From assembly GCA_900552015.1 (NCBI GenBank), contig URXY01000011.1, forward strand, positions 1 through 40,905: a stretch of DNA of 40,905 nucleotides. The letters run 5' to 3'. The notes beneath the pieces were generated by a model. The model had not been told where the DNA came from. It worked only from the letters and a program-made list of their open reading frames with translations, and searched no databases. This DNA is from an uncultured Eubacteriales bacterium. Lineage in GTDB: Bacteria; Bacillota; Clostridia; Oscillospirales; Oscillospiraceae. Positions within the stretch are counted from its first letter, which is position 1, and every line of letters begins with the position of its first letter. This document shows, piece by piece, positions 13,534 to 21,676 of the stretch. Both the position numbers and the translations under genes were made by a program.

Positions 13534-14429
13534 TCGAAGTACGAGGTCTTAAAAAGACCTTTGACGGCTTTGCCGCGCTTGACGGCGCGGATCTGAGCGT
13601 ACCGCGCGGCGCGGTCTACGGCCTTGTCGGGCCGAACGGCGCGGGCAAGACGACGCTGCTGCGCCACCTGACGGGCGTTTACCGCCAGGATGAGGGCAGC
13701 GTGCGCTTTGACGGCGAGGAGGTCTGGGAAAATGCGGGTGTGAAGGCGCGCATCGCCTCCATCCCCGACGACTGGTTCTACTTTATGCAGGCGGGACTGC
13801 GCGATATGATGCGCTTTTACCGCGGGCTGTACCCGAAGTTCGATCAGGAGCGCTTTGAAAAGCTCCGCGAGGTCTTCGCGCTCGATGAAAAGCGGCCGCT
13901 GCGCCGCATGAGCAAGGGCCAGCAGAAGCAGGCGGCCTTCTGGCTCGCGCTGTGCACGATGCCCGACTATCTCATCCTCGACGAGCCGGTGGACGGCCTT
14001 GACCCCGTGATGCGCCGTCAGGTGTGGAGCCTCATCTTGCAGGACGTTGCCGAGCGCGGCACGACGGTGCTCGTCTCCTCGCACAACCTGCGCGAACTGG
14101 AGGACGTGTGCGACCATGTGGGCGTGATGAGCCGCGGTAAGCTCCTGCTCGAACATTCTCTGAGCGAATTGCAGGACTATACCGTCAAGCTCCAGCTCGC
14201 TTTCGAGGGCGCGGAGCTGCCCGCCCTGCCACAGGAGATCAAGGTGCTGCACCACGCGCAGACCGGGCGCGTCCACACGCTCATCTGCCGCGGCAGTGCA
14301 GAGGAACTGGAACAGCAGCTCGCCGCGCTGCACCCGATCTTTATCGACGCGGTGCCGCTGTCACTTGAAGAAATTTTCATCTATGAACTGGGAGGTGAGG
14401 ACTATGCGATCCGCGACATCGTTCTTTGA
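13530..14429 (+). CDS. ABC transporter ATP-binding protein
   Basis: The 299-residue protein has a complete nucleotide-binding domain: Walker A GPNGAGKTTLL at about 34-44, signature RMSKGQQKQ near 127, Walker B YLILDEPVDGLDP near 148, and the H-loop SSHNLRELE. The signature reads MSKGQ, as in YtrB/BcrA-like ATPases. A C-terminal extension of about 80 residues ends in the usual LEEIFIYELGGE helix. The ATG at 13530 is chosen over 13509 because of the GGGAGG site and the overlap with gntR. It powers the permease encoded next, with which it overlaps by 26 bases. The substrate is unknown; BcrA/YtrB relatives handle peptide antibiotics or lipid-linked wall precursors. Confidence 0.93.
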   Translation: MIEVRGLKKTFDGFAALDGADLSVPRGAVYGLVGPNGAGKTTLLRHLTGVYRQDEGSVRFDGEEVWENAGVKARIASIPDDWFYFMQAGLRDMMRFYRGLYPKFDQERFEKLREVFALDEKRPLRRMSKGQQKQAAFWLALCTMPDYLILDEPVDGLDPVMRRQVWSLILQDVAERGTTVLVSSHNLRELEDVCDHVGVMSRGKLLLEHSLSELQDYTVKLQLAFEGAELPALPQEIKVLHHAQTGRVHTLICRGSAEELEQQLAALHPIFIDAVPLSLEEIFIYELGGEDYAIRDIVL

Positions 14430-16350
14430 TAAGACCCTATTCCGCAGCCAGCTCAAACACACCTGGCCGCTCTGGCTCGGCTACACCGCCTTGTGGCTCT
14501 TCCTCGTGCCGGTCATGCTCTTTTCAGCGCTTTCCGCCTATCAGGGCAGCTACAGCGCAGCGGATGCGTCCGGCCTGCTGCTCAATGCCGGTGTGCGCGG
14601 CGGCGTCTTTATTTCCTTCGTCTTCAGCCTTTTCTTTGCAATGCTCTCCTTCTCGCACCTGACGCAGAGCCGCGCGACGAACGGCTTCCACGCGCTCCCC
14701 GTGCGGCGCGAGACCATCTTTCTGACCGCCTACCTCACGGGACTGTTCTGCCAGCTTTCCACCATTCTCGTCACGTTCCTGCTCGGCGCGGCGGTCTCTG
14801 CCCCGCTGCACTTAAGCTTCTGGAGTGTCACTGGCGCGGCCATGGGCAGCGCCATGCTCGAAGCCGTCTTTTTCTACTCCTTCGCCGTGCTGTGCATGGT
14901 GATGACGGGGCATATCCTCGCCGCGCCCGTCTTCTATTTCGTCGGCAATATCCTCGTTCCGGGAATGGAATATCTGCTGCGCAACTTTGCGGGCAATTTC
15001 CTCTACGGCTACAGTGGGCACACCGACGTTGCGCTCGGTTTCCTCTCCCCGCCCCTCTATATGTACACCATGTGCACCGAGGTGGCCATCGCCTCGATCG
15101 AGACCTGCGAGAGCGACTCGTACTATGTGACTGCCTACGCGCTCGAGCGCGGCTCGCTCATGATCCTCGCCGCCTACGCGCTCGCGGGACTTGTCATCGC
15201 CCTCATCGCGTTGCTCCTCTACCGCACGCGCAAGAGCGAGATGACCGGCTCGACGGTCGCCTTCCCGTGGGCGACGCCCATCTTCAAGTACGGCGTGGCG
15301 TTCTGCACCGCCGTTGCCCTCGGGCAGTTCCTCTACTATTTCCTCTTCGGCCAGTACCGCTCGAGCGGCAACGATTCTCTGCCCGGCACGATCCTCTGCA
15401 TGGTGGCGGCGGGGCTTGTGGGCTACTTTGTCGCCGAGATGCTCATCAGAAAAAGCTTCCGCGTCTTCCGCGCGGGCGCAAAGGGCGCGGCCATCGTCGC
15501 GCTTGCTCTTGTGCTGCTCGGCGTTGCGATGAGCTTCGACCTCACGGGCTATGAAAAGCGCGTGCCGGACGAGAGCGAGATCGAATCCGCCTTCTACACC
15601 TTCTCCGGCATGACGAACGTCACGACCGACGACGCCGATACCATCCGCCGCCTCACCGCGGCACACCAGGCCATCGTCAAAAACCGGAACGAGCAGGCGC
15701 GCATCGCAGACGCATGGGACGCGGATACGCTCTCCCAGAGCGATCATGACGACATCGAACATTTCTCCCTGCGCCTGACCTACTACCTCAAGGACGGCTC
15801 GCAGCTCTCGCGCTCCTATTCGCTCTACCTGCGGAGAAGTGACCTCACCGTGCCCTCGTCCGTCACGGCGCGCGTGAACGCGCTCTATATGTGCAGAGAG
15901 TCCGTGCTCCGTCGCGTCCTCGGCTACGGCTACGAGCACCTCGGCGATACGCCGCGCTTCCTCGACAGCTACTGCTATTACGATGAGAAATCCAACACAA
16001 AGGACTATGCCCTCACCGCCGCGCAGGCCGAACAGGTCTACGCCGCGCTGATGCGGGACGTTCAGGATTCCGATAACGGCGGCAGCGACATCTTCGCCGT
16101 GCAGGAATACCAGTACGTTTCCCCCATCTCCTTCTGGCTCGAGCTGTACTTTGAGTCCACCAATGAAAAAGGCCGCCCGGAGGTGTATACGCTCAGCCCC
16201 AATGTGAACGGCTCGACGCCCAACACCCTGCAAGTACTCAGCGAGCTGCTGCCCGAGCTGAAATCCAACATCGTAACGCCGCCCAGCGACGACGGCATTC
16301 ACACCCTCCCCGCCACAGAGGACGTTTCCACCGAGGAAAGCGTGAACTGA
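14404..16350 (+). CDS. ABC-2-like permease with large extracytoplasmic domain
   Basis: The 648-residue protein has about nine hydrophobic segments in its first 390 residues (from HTWPLWLGYTALWLFLVPVM to IVALALVLLGVAMSF). A soluble region of about 250 residues follows, rich in Asp, Tyr and Ser, with no further membrane span. If the last span faces outward, this region lies outside the membrane. The start at 14404 is set by GGGAGGTGAGG just upstream; the frame is open earlier but inside the ATPase gene. The layout resembles Firmicute permeases annotated with DUF6449 at the C-terminus, which I recall but cannot confirm. It is the membrane partner of the ATPase. The outer domain may sense or bind an envelope ligand. 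Confidence 0.8.
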   Translation: MRSATSFFDKTLFRSQLKHTWPLWLGYTALWLFLVPVMLFSALSAYQGSYSAADASGLLLNAGVRGGVFISFVFSLFFAMLSFSHLTQSRATNGFHALPVRRETIFLTAYLTGLFCQLSTILVTFLLGAAVSAPLHLSFWSVTGAAMGSAMLEAVFFYSFAVLCMVMTGHILAAPVFYFVGNILVPGMEYLLRNFAGNFLYGYSGHTDVALGFLSPPLYMYTMCTEVAIASIETCESDSYYVTAYALERGSLMILAAYALAGLVIALIALLLYRTRKSEMTGSTVAFPWATPIFKYGVAFCTAVALGQFLYYFLFGQYRSSGNDSLPGTILCMVAAGLVGYFVAEMLIRKSFRVFRAGAKGAAIVALALVLLGVAMSFDLTGYEKRVPDESEIESAFYTFSGMTNVTTDDADTIRRLTAAHQAIVKNRNEQARIADAWDADTLSQSDHDDIEHFSLRLTYYLKDGSQLSRSYSLYLRRSDLTVPSSVTARVNALYMCRESVLRRVLGYGYEHLGDTPRFLDSYCYYDEKSNTKDYALTAAQAEQVYAALMRDVQDSDNGGSDIFAVQEYQYVSPISFWLELYFESTNEKGRPEVYTLSPNVNGSTPNTLQVLSELLPELKSNIVTPPSDDGIHTLPATEDVSTEESVN

Positions 16351-16351
16351 C

Positions 16352-17032
16352 ATGGCAGAAAACGCAAAGCGGCGGCGCAAGCGCCGCCGCACCGGGAACA
16401 AGAAAGCATTTCTCGTCCTGCTCGCGCTCGTTTTGCTCGTTCTCGGCGGCGTGAAGCTGCGCTATGCGCTCGCGCACCGGAATCTCCCCGGTTCGAATGT
16501 CAGCGTGCCGGACTTTGTCACGGTCGACTACATTCCTACAAACGAATACTCCCGTCCCGGCACGCCGCTCAGGGAAATTTCCGGCGTGGTGGTGCACTAT
16601 GTCGGCAATCCCGGCACGAGCGCCGCGGCGAACCGCAGCTTTTTCGCCAATCTCGCCCTGACGCACGAGACCTACGCGAGCGCCCACTTCCTCGTGGGGC
16701 TGGAGGGTGAGATTTTACAGTGCGTGCCGCTGACGGAGATCGCCTACTGCTCAAACACGGCGAACGACTACACTGTGTCCATCGAGGTCTGCCACCCCGA
16801 CGACACAGGCAAGTTCAATGACGCGACGATGGAGAGCCTTGAACAACTCGTCGCATGGCTCTGCGATACGTTTTCTCTTGACCCCGCCGAAGACGTCATC
16901 CGCCACTACGACGTGACGGGCAAGATCTGCCCCAAATACTATGTGGAAAACGAGGATGCGTGGCTCGCCTTCCGCGCGGACGTGCGCGAGCGCATCGAAG
17001 AGGACAAAACCGCGAACAGTGAAACCAACTGA
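16352..17032 (+). CDS. Membrane-anchored N-acetylmuramoyl-L-alanine amidase (Amidase_2)
   Basis: The 226-residue protein begins with a very basic stretch (KRRRKRRRTGNKK) and one membrane anchor (about 18-36), placing the enzyme on the outer face. The amidase domain starts after NEYSRPGTPL. Zinc ligands are visible: H82 in VVVHYVG, H185 in RHYDVTGKICP, and C193 eight residues later. The lysine between them (K191) matches the catalytic lysine of T7-lysozyme-type amidases. The enzyme is expected to cut the bond between N-acetylmuramic acid and L-alanine in peptidoglycan. It starts one base after the permease stop. A wall hydrolase inside an ABC operon supports an envelope role for the whole unit. 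Confidence 0.88.
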   Translation: MAENAKRRRKRRRTGNKKAFLVLLALVLLVLGGVKLRYALAHRNLPGSNVSVPDFVTVDYIPTNEYSRPGTPLREISGVVVHYVGNPGTSAAANRSFFANLALTHETYASAHFLVGLEGEILQCVPLTEIAYCSNTANDYTVSIEVCHPDDTGKFNDATMESLEQLVAWLCDTFSLDPAEDVIRHYDVTGKICPKYYVENEDAWLAFRADVRERIEEDKTANSETN

Positions 17033-17055
17033 TAAATCAAATCGGGAGGGAGCTC

Positions 17056-18486
17056 ATGCACGACTTTGTTTCCTATCTTTTTTATCTGCTGCAGCGCGGG
17101 ATGCGCTTTGCCGTGCCCGCTGCGCTTATCTGCGGCCTTATTCTGGCCGTCTGCTACACCGTCTGCCGCAGGCAGGGCCGCCGCTTCCCGTGGGGAAAGG
17201 CGGTCTGCGCGGTGCTGCTTGTCGGCTGGGCGGTGGTCACGGTCTTCGTCACGCTGCTGCGCAGCGTGACGAATGAATTTGCCGCGCGGCAGTGGAATTT
17301 GCAGCTTTTCCGCGCCTGGCGCGAAGCGTACCAGCGCTTCACGCTGCAAATCTGGCTCAATGTGCTGCTCAACATCGCGCTCTTCATCCCATTCGGCGTG
17401 CTGCTGCCGCTCTTGTGGAAACCGTTTCGCAAGTGGTATGCTGCGCTGGGCGCGGGCTTCGGCGTTTCGCTCCTGATCGAGCTGGCGCAGTTTTTCACCG
17501 GAAGCGGCATGTGCGATGTGGACGACCTCTTCACCAATACGCTCGGCGCGATGCTCGGCTGGTGTGCAGCAATGCTCGTGCTCGCGCTGCATCAAAAGAA
17601 CAGGACGTGGCCGCGCTACTGCGCGCTGCCCGCCGCGTTCGCACTCGCACTATCCGCCATTTTCATTTCCTACGCCGCGCAGCCCTACGGCAACCTGCGC
17701 GACGCCTCCGTCACGACGGCAGACCTGAGCGGCGTCCGCTGGTCGGTCGACTTTGCTCTCGACGAAGACAGCAAGACCGCCTATGTCTATCAGGCGCAGG
17801 CGCTCGACAACGTGGGCGCCGACCGCTTCGCCGCGGAATTCGCCGCCGCGCACGGCGTCGAATTTCCGGATGCGTACTACTACGATGACCTTGTGATCTA
17901 CGCCAACCACTCTTCCGGCGACTTCCTCAACGTCACCCTGCACGACGGCACGTGGGAATACAGCTTTGGGCGCGATCACACGCCCGTTTTCGATGCGCCC
18001 GCGTCTGGTGTCACAGAGGACATGCTGCGCGAAGAGCTCGACAAGTTTGGCTTTTCCATCCCCGCCGACGCCGCGTTCACGCTCTCGCCGTATGGCGAGA
18101 CCTCTTACCGCGCGGTGTTCTCCGCCGATCTTCTCCCTGCGGAGGACGGCTTCCTCCACGGCACGCTCACTTGTGATCTGAGAACACAAGGCGACGGTCA
18201 ATCGACGCTCTCGCAGCTCGAAAACCGCATCACCACGCTCGCGCCCGTGCGCGAAGAGCCCATTCTCTCCCCCGCGCAGGCGCTCGCCGCGCTGCAATCG
18301 GGCAAGAGCTTCGAGGGCGCGTGGTTCGCGCAGAGCGTCCAGGGCATCGAGGTGCGCTCCTGCACGCTCGACTACCTCTCCGATTCCAAGGGCTTCTATC
18401 AACCGGTCTACCGCTTCGAGCTGTCGCTCGCCGGTCAGGCGGGCGGCATCACCGACGCGGTCGACTATGTCCCCGCGCTCTTTTGA
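17056..18486 (+). CDS. VanZ-like membrane protein with extracytoplasmic C-terminal domain
   Basis: The first 180 residues carry the VanZ-like pattern: several membrane spans, the NVLLNIALFIPFGVLLPLL segment and the ELAQFFTGSGMCDVDDLFTNTLGAMLGW signature. Another span lies near 190-207. A soluble part of about 270 residues follows with no motif I know; it contains repeated strand-like segments and FSPYGETSYRAVF-type blocks. VanZ gives low-level teicoplanin resistance in enterococci and its biochemical role is unclear. The start at 17056 has GGGAGGGAG nine bases before it. The gene is 23 bases after the amidase and 25 bases before the last gene of the operon. At 476 residues it is much longer than simple VanZ proteins. 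Confidence 0.82.
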   Translation: MHDFVSYLFYLLQRGMRFAVPAALICGLILAVCYTVCRRQGRRFPWGKAVCAVLLVGWAVVTVFVTLLRSVTNEFAARQWNLQLFRAWREAYQRFTLQIWLNVLLNIALFIPFGVLLPLLWKPFRKWYAALGAGFGVSLLIELAQFFTGSGMCDVDDLFTNTLGAMLGWCAAMLVLALHQKNRTWPRYCALPAAFALALSAIFISYAAQPYGNLRDASVTTADLSGVRWSVDFALDEDSKTAYVYQAQALDNVGADRFAAEFAAAHGVEFPDAYYYDDLVIYANHSSGDFLNVTLHDGTWEYSFGRDHTPVFDAPASGVTEDMLREELDKFGFSIPADAAFTLSPYGETSYRAVFSADLLPAEDGFLHGTLTCDLRTQGDGQSTLSQLENRITTLAPVREEPILSPAQALAALQSGKSFEGAWFAQSVQGIEVRSCTLDYLSDSKGFYQPVYRFELSLAGQAGGITDAVDYVPALF

Positions 18487-18511
18487 GCGCCGGTCTGCAA
18501 GGAGGCTTACG

Positions 18512-19045
18512 ATGAAACGCTTTTTCGCCGCGCTGCTCAGCTTCGCACTGTGTCTCGCGCTGCTTTTCTTCGTCCGAAATAAGTCTGATGAACCGATCCT
18601 GCACGTCGCGCTGAAATCATCTGGTGAGCAGGACGCCGCTTACGTCTATGAAACAGTCTATGCAAGCGGCAAAAGCCGCCGCTGCAATGCTTTCACACCC
18701 GACACCTGCGTCTTTTACACCGCCGACTACGCAGACTTTGACACCTCCGCGCTTCGCTCGCACAGGGTCAACACACTTATCGCCACCACGCTCTATGATT
18801 CTGTCGGCAATGTCGTTGAACCCAACGAAACGATGATTGCCATGATGCACGCCGCCGCAGACCAGATTGACCATGCGATCTTCGATTTTCAGATCATCGT
18901 CGTGAACGGCCAGCGCTACTTTGCCTTTGTTAAGCTCAACGTCAACTGGTGGGATCCGTGCACGCTGTACGAGTACGACGGCGGAGAGCTCCGCGAGCTT
19001 TGTCAATGGGACAATATGCGTCTGCTGTCAGTCGGTCTCATCTGA
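18512..19045 (+). CDS. Hypothetical exported or membrane-anchored protein
   Basis: The 177-residue protein has an N-terminal hydrophobic segment at about 4-21 preceded by KR, consistent with a signal peptide or anchor. No lipobox is seen. The rest is soluble, with strands such as AYVYETVYASGKS and FDFQIIVVNGQRYFAFVKLNVNWW, suggesting a beta-rich fold. I do not recognise a family. AAGGAGG lies 8 bases before the ATG at 18512; an earlier in-frame ATG at 18467 overlaps the VanZ gene and has no ribosome site. It is the last gene of the GntR-ABC-amidase-VanZ operon and is followed by a terminator, so it probably shares the envelope context. Confidence 0.7.
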   Translation: MKRFFAALLSFALCLALLFFVRNKSDEPILHVALKSSGEQDAAYVYETVYASGKSRRCNAFTPDTCVFYTADYADFDTSALRSHRVNTLIATTLYDSVGNVVEPNETMIAMMHAAADQIDHAIFDFQIIVVNGQRYFAFVKLNVNWWDPCTLYEYDGGELRELCQWDNMRLLSVGLI

Positions 19046-19054
19046 AATCCATAG

Positions 19055-19090
19055 AAAAAACGCCTGTCTCAGTCGAGACAGACGTTTTTT
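19055..19090. terminator. Bidirectional terminator between the VanZ operon and nudC
   Basis: A 16-position stem (19055-19070 with 19075-19090) with one mismatch and an AGTC loop has AAAAAA left and TTTTTT right. It ends both converging transcripts. Confidence 0.88.
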
Positions 19091-19093
19091 GTT

Positions 19094-19957
19094 TTAGCTT
19101 TTCGCTTCCAGGCTGTAGGGGTCTCTGCCCGCGGCGAATTCGGAGATCATCTCCGCCGTCAGGGCGATACCGTTGTTGACGAAGGTCTCCTGCAATTCTT
19201 TCCGGCTGACCCACGCGCCGTCCGCCAGCTCAAAGTTGTCGAGATGGATCGTATCGTCGTCGCCGTCGAGCCTGCACCAGTAGCCCATCATGATGTTGCC
19301 GCTGATGCCCCAGGGCTGGCAGCGGTAATAGCGCAGGTCCTTGACCTTTAATCCGACCTCCTCCATCACCTCGCGGCGCACGGTCTGCTCAAAGCTCTCG
19401 GCAAACTCGGTGAAGCCCGCGACGAGCGCCGTGCGCTGCGCGCCGGGACGGTTGGCGTACTTTGTGAGCAGCAGGTAGTCCCCGTGCGTCACCGCCACGA
19501 TGACCGAAGGGTTGATGCGCGGGAAGATCATGTTGCCGCACTTGGGGCAGCGCATCATGCGCTCGTTTTCGTCGTGGACGAGCGGTTCTCCGCAGCGGCC
19601 GCAATATTGCGCGTCGCGGTACCACGAGCACAGGTGCCACGCGCTCACCGCCGCGTAGGCAAGTTCCTGCGGCTTTTCCGTGCGAAAAAGGGCGATATCG
19701 CGGTAGGAATAGCCGTCCAGCTCGCGCTCTTTTTCGTCAAAGAGCAGGTAATACTCCCGCCCGTCGAGCTCGAAGAGGTAGGTGAATGCCTCGTCGTGCT
19801 CTGCAAACTGCGAGCGTGACGGGAATTTGAGCCCGTTGTCGTCGATGCGGCACAAAAGGTCACGCCCGCGGAACTGCACCACGGCGCTGCTCTTTTTCGG
19901 CACGGCATTCTTTTTCCACTCGTTGTAAAGATGCTTCGGCTCGATATCCTGGATCAT
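19094..19957 (-). CDS. nudC: NADH pyrophosphatase (NudC-type Nudix hydrolase)
   Basis: The 287-residue protein has the NudC arrangement: an N-terminal domain, a zinc ribbon with two Cys pairs (YCGRCG near 118 and MRCPKCGNMIFPRINPSVIV), and the Nudix box. The box here reads GFTEFAESFEQTVRREVMEEVG near 182-203, followed by the RYYRCQPWGISGNIMMGYW signature typical of NADH pyrophosphatases. These enzymes split NADH to NMNH and AMP, and NudC removes NAD caps from RNA in E. coli. GGGAGGAAAG precedes the ATG at 19957. It is transcribed alone from a promoter at 19997-20025. Confidence 0.9.
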   Translation of the reverse strand: MIQDIEPKHLYNEWKKNAVPKKSSAVVQFRGRDLLCRIDDNGLKFPSRSQFAEHDEAFTYLFELDGREYYLLFDEKERELDGYSYRDIALFRTEKPQELAYAAVSAWHLCSWYRDAQYCGRCGEPLVHDENERMMRCPKCGNMIFPRINPSVIVAVTHGDYLLLTKYANRPGAQRTALVAGFTEFAESFEQTVRREVMEEVGLKVKDLRYYRCQPWGISGNIMMGYWCRLDGDDDTIHLDNFELADGAWVSRKELQETFVNNGIALTAEMISEFAAGRDPYSLEAKS

Positions 19958-19996
19958 GTCGGCTTTCCTCCCGCTCGTTTGTTCTTTAGCAGGGCT

Positions 19997-20025
19997 ATTC
20001 TACAACGCGCCGCGGCATTTTGCAA
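19997..20025 (-). promoter_or_regulatory. Putative nudC promoter
   Basis: On the minus strand TTGCAA (20020-20025) and TAGAAT (19997-20002) are 17 bases apart, 40 bases before the nudC start. Confidence 0.6.
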
Positions 20026-20033
20026 GATGCGCG

Positions 20034-20651
20034 TCACTCCTGAATCACGCGCTCGGCTTCGAGCGATGCGATCTTTCTTTTCGCGCGGCGCAGGCCGCGC
20101 GGGCAGTCGACAAAACCCACAATGCAGACAAGCAGAAGAAGAGAGGCCGCCACAAGCATCAGCACCTTCGCTGTATTAAAGTTTATCGCAGCCTCGCCTG
20201 CGTACCGGCCAATCACATTCGCATTCATCAGTGTTGTCAACACATTCATCAGCATCATGCTTCCCCAGAAAAAGCTCATGATCAGGCCCGCGCGCAGGTA
20301 GCGCACGGCTTTTTTCTGCTGGGCGATGAGGGAATCGAGGTCTGAGTACAGATCAAAAGGCGTGCCGTCCGCCTTCTTGCGCAGAACGAGCAGGTCGCCC
20401 ACGCCGCCGACCTCTTCAATGCCGAACTCTGTAAGCTCTGCGATGTAGGTAAGGCGGTCTATCCCCGCTTCCTTCACCTGCACGCGATACTCGTATTCGT
20501 TCGGCGCGCCGCGGCGGTAGGTGGAAAGCAGCGAGCCGAATTTTTCAAGAAGCCAGCCCTCTTTCGCCATTCGGTTTGCCTGCTCCTCGATCCGCTCGGG
20601 ATCGTTGGCATAGCTTGACAAATGCGGCACGGTCTTTTTGTCCTTCGCCAT
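20034..20651 (-). CDS. DUF2812 domain protein, second tandem copy
   Basis: The 205-residue protein has the DUF2812 start (YANDPERIEEQANRMAKEGWLLEKFGSLLSTYRRGAPNEYEYRVQV). It then has the block GTPFDLYSDLDSLIAQQKKAVRYLR, two hydrophobic segments (about 122-143 and 162-184) and a basic end finishing in AERVIQE. The preceding gene encodes a clear paralogue with the same block and the same last seven residues, so the pair arose by tandem duplication. AAAGGAG lies 8 bases before the ATG. It is the third gene of the PadR cassette. The N-terminal domain should face the cytoplasm. The function is unknown. Confidence 0.8.
   Translation of the reverse strand: MAKDKKTVPHLSSYANDPERIEEQANRMAKEGWLLEKFGSLLSTYRRGAPNEYEYRVQVKEAGIDRLTYIAELTEFGIEEVGGVGDLLVLRKKADGTPFDLYSDLDSLIAQQKKAVRYLRAGLIMSFFWGSMMLMNVLTTLMNANVIGRYAGEAAINFNTAKVLMLVAASLLLLVCIVGFVDCPRGLRRAKRKIASLEAERVIQE
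20035..20064. repeat. 30-nt direct repeat, copy A (end of second DUF2812 gene)
   Basis: This segment matches 20666-20695 at 29 of 30 positions. It encodes the shared C-terminal residues AERVIQE and the stop codon of the two paralogues. Confidence 0.8.
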
Positions 20652-20664
20652 GGTGTTTCTCCTT

Positions 20665-21258
20665 TCACTCCTGAATGACGCGCTCGGCTTCGAGCTTTTT
20701 GAGCTTTTCTCTCGTTCGGCACAATGCGCGGATACACTGCGCGGCGCAGATGCAGAGTCCTATCAAAAGCAGCACCATCAACGCGATGGCCGGTATATAT
20801 ATTACGGGCTCTGCATAGCCGCCGGTCTGAAAGTGCCGATACAGCCTGCCGATCAGCGGCACTATTTCCGCAAACGCGATAAACGGGCACATCACAGCCC
20901 CGCTCCACAGCACGCGCCGCACGCGCTTTATCTGCGCCATTAACGAATCCAAATCAGAATACAGCTCAAACGGCGTACCGTCTTTCTTCTTGCGCAGGAT
21001 CAGATACTCTCCCACCGTGCCCACATGCTCGATGCCGAGCTCGCGCAGTCCCTTGATATATTGCAGCCGCTCCATTTCTTTCTTTTTCGTCGCCTGCACA
21101 CGGTATTCGTACTCATCCGGCTCGCCGCGGTGGAAGCAGTAGAACAGACCTACTTCATAGCACTGCCAGCCCTCGCGCGACTTGCGGTCGAGCATTTCCT
21201 CGATCCGTTCCGGGTCATAGGCGTAGACAAACATCCGCGGCATGATCTTTTCAAACAT
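20665..21258 (-). CDS. DUF2812 domain protein, first tandem copy
   Basis: The 197-residue protein has the DUF2812 N-terminal domain (YDPERIEEMLDRKSREGWQCYEVGLFYCFHRGEPDEYEYRVQA), the block GTPFELYSDLDSLMAQIKRVRRVL, two hydrophobic segments (about 115-137 and 151-172), and a basic coiled tail ending LEAERVIQE. It starts 12 bases after the padR stop, with GAGAGGAGAG as the ribosome site. A paralogue follows after 13 bases. DUF2812 genes next to PadR genes are a common pairing in Firmicutes; here, as at 2191-4027, PadR comes first. The role is unknown; membrane location is supported by the spans. Confidence 0.82.
   Translation of the reverse strand: MFEKIMPRMFVYAYDPERIEEMLDRKSREGWQCYEVGLFYCFHRGEPDEYEYRVQATKKKEMERLQYIKGLRELGIEHVGTVGEYLILRKKKDGTPFELYSDLDSLMAQIKRVRRVLWSGAVMCPFIAFAEIVPLIGRLYRHFQTGGYAEPVIYIPAIALMVLLLIGLCICAAQCIRALCRTREKLKKLEAERVIQE
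20666..20695. repeat. 30-nt direct repeat, copy B (end of first DUF2812 gene)
   Basis: This is the partner of 20035-20064, with one difference in 30 bases. The 631-base offset equals one DUF2812 gene unit, so recombination between the two would remove one copy. Confidence 0.8.
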
Positions 21259-21270
21259 GGCTCTCTCCTC

Positions 21271-21585
21271 TCAGTTCCATTCGTTTGTCAGCGCGTCGCC
21301 GTTCTGCGTCAGCTCATGCAGTCTTCTCAGCTCCGCGCGCACGGCCTCGCGTCCCGCGGGCGTGAGCTGGTATTCCTTCTTGCGCCCCTCGTTCTCGTCG
21401 CCAAGCGATGCGATCCAGCCGCGCTCGGTGAGCGTTGCCAACGCGCCGTAGAGCGTGCCCGCGGCAAGGCGCACGCGCCCGCCGCTCAGGTTTTCCACAT
21501 TCTGCATGATGCCGTAGCCGTGCAGCGGCGCATCGAGCGAGAGCAGGATATAAAAGACCGCTTCGGTCAGTGCCGTCGTTCCCAT
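21271..21585 (-). CDS. PadR family transcriptional repressor
   Basis: The 104-residue protein is a minimal PadR regulator: LTEAVFYILLSLDAPLHGYGIMQNVENLSGGRVRLAAGTLYGALATLTERGWIASLGDENEGRKKEYQLTPAGREAVRAELRRL. The HGYGIM and GTLYGAL motifs are standard for the recognition part of the winged helix. GAAAGGAGAG precedes the ATG. It heads a three-gene cassette with two DUF2812 genes. The promoter has TTGACA and a set of CCGATA-based sites that probably form its operator. It is a paralogue of the PadR at 3716-4027, and both control DUF2812 genes. Confidence 0.9.
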   Translation of the reverse strand: MGTTALTEAVFYILLSLDAPLHGYGIMQNVENLSGGRVRLAAGTLYGALATLTERGWIASLGDENEGRKKEYQLTPAGREAVRAELRRLHELTQNGDALTNEWN

Positions 21586-21607
21586 GTCGCGTCTCTCCTT
21601 TCGTCTC

Positions 21608-21644
21608 CCGATATAACGGCAGCCGATATATCGTCTACCGATAA
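21608..21644. promoter_or_regulatory. CCGATA repeats, likely PadR operator
   Basis: CCGATA occurs at 21608, 21623 and 21639, at 15-16-base spacing. The middle one is part of the perfect palindrome CGATATATCG (21624-21633). They lie between the -10 box and the padR start. Confidence 0.5.
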
Positions 21645-21671
21645 ACTATCACACCGCACGCAGTCTGTCAA
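21643..21671 (-). promoter_or_regulatory. Promoter of padR-DUF2812 cassette 2
   Basis: On the minus strand a perfect TTGACA (21666-21671) and TAGTTT (21643-21648) are 17 bases apart. The -35 box lies just beyond the RNase J terminator. Confidence 0.6.
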
Positions 21672-21676
21672 TAGAA

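Noticed and set aside
14812..16401. A 529-codon minus-strand open frame opposite the permease and amidase start
   Set aside because: The plus-strand genes have ribosome sites, coupled starts and family features; the antisense frame has none.
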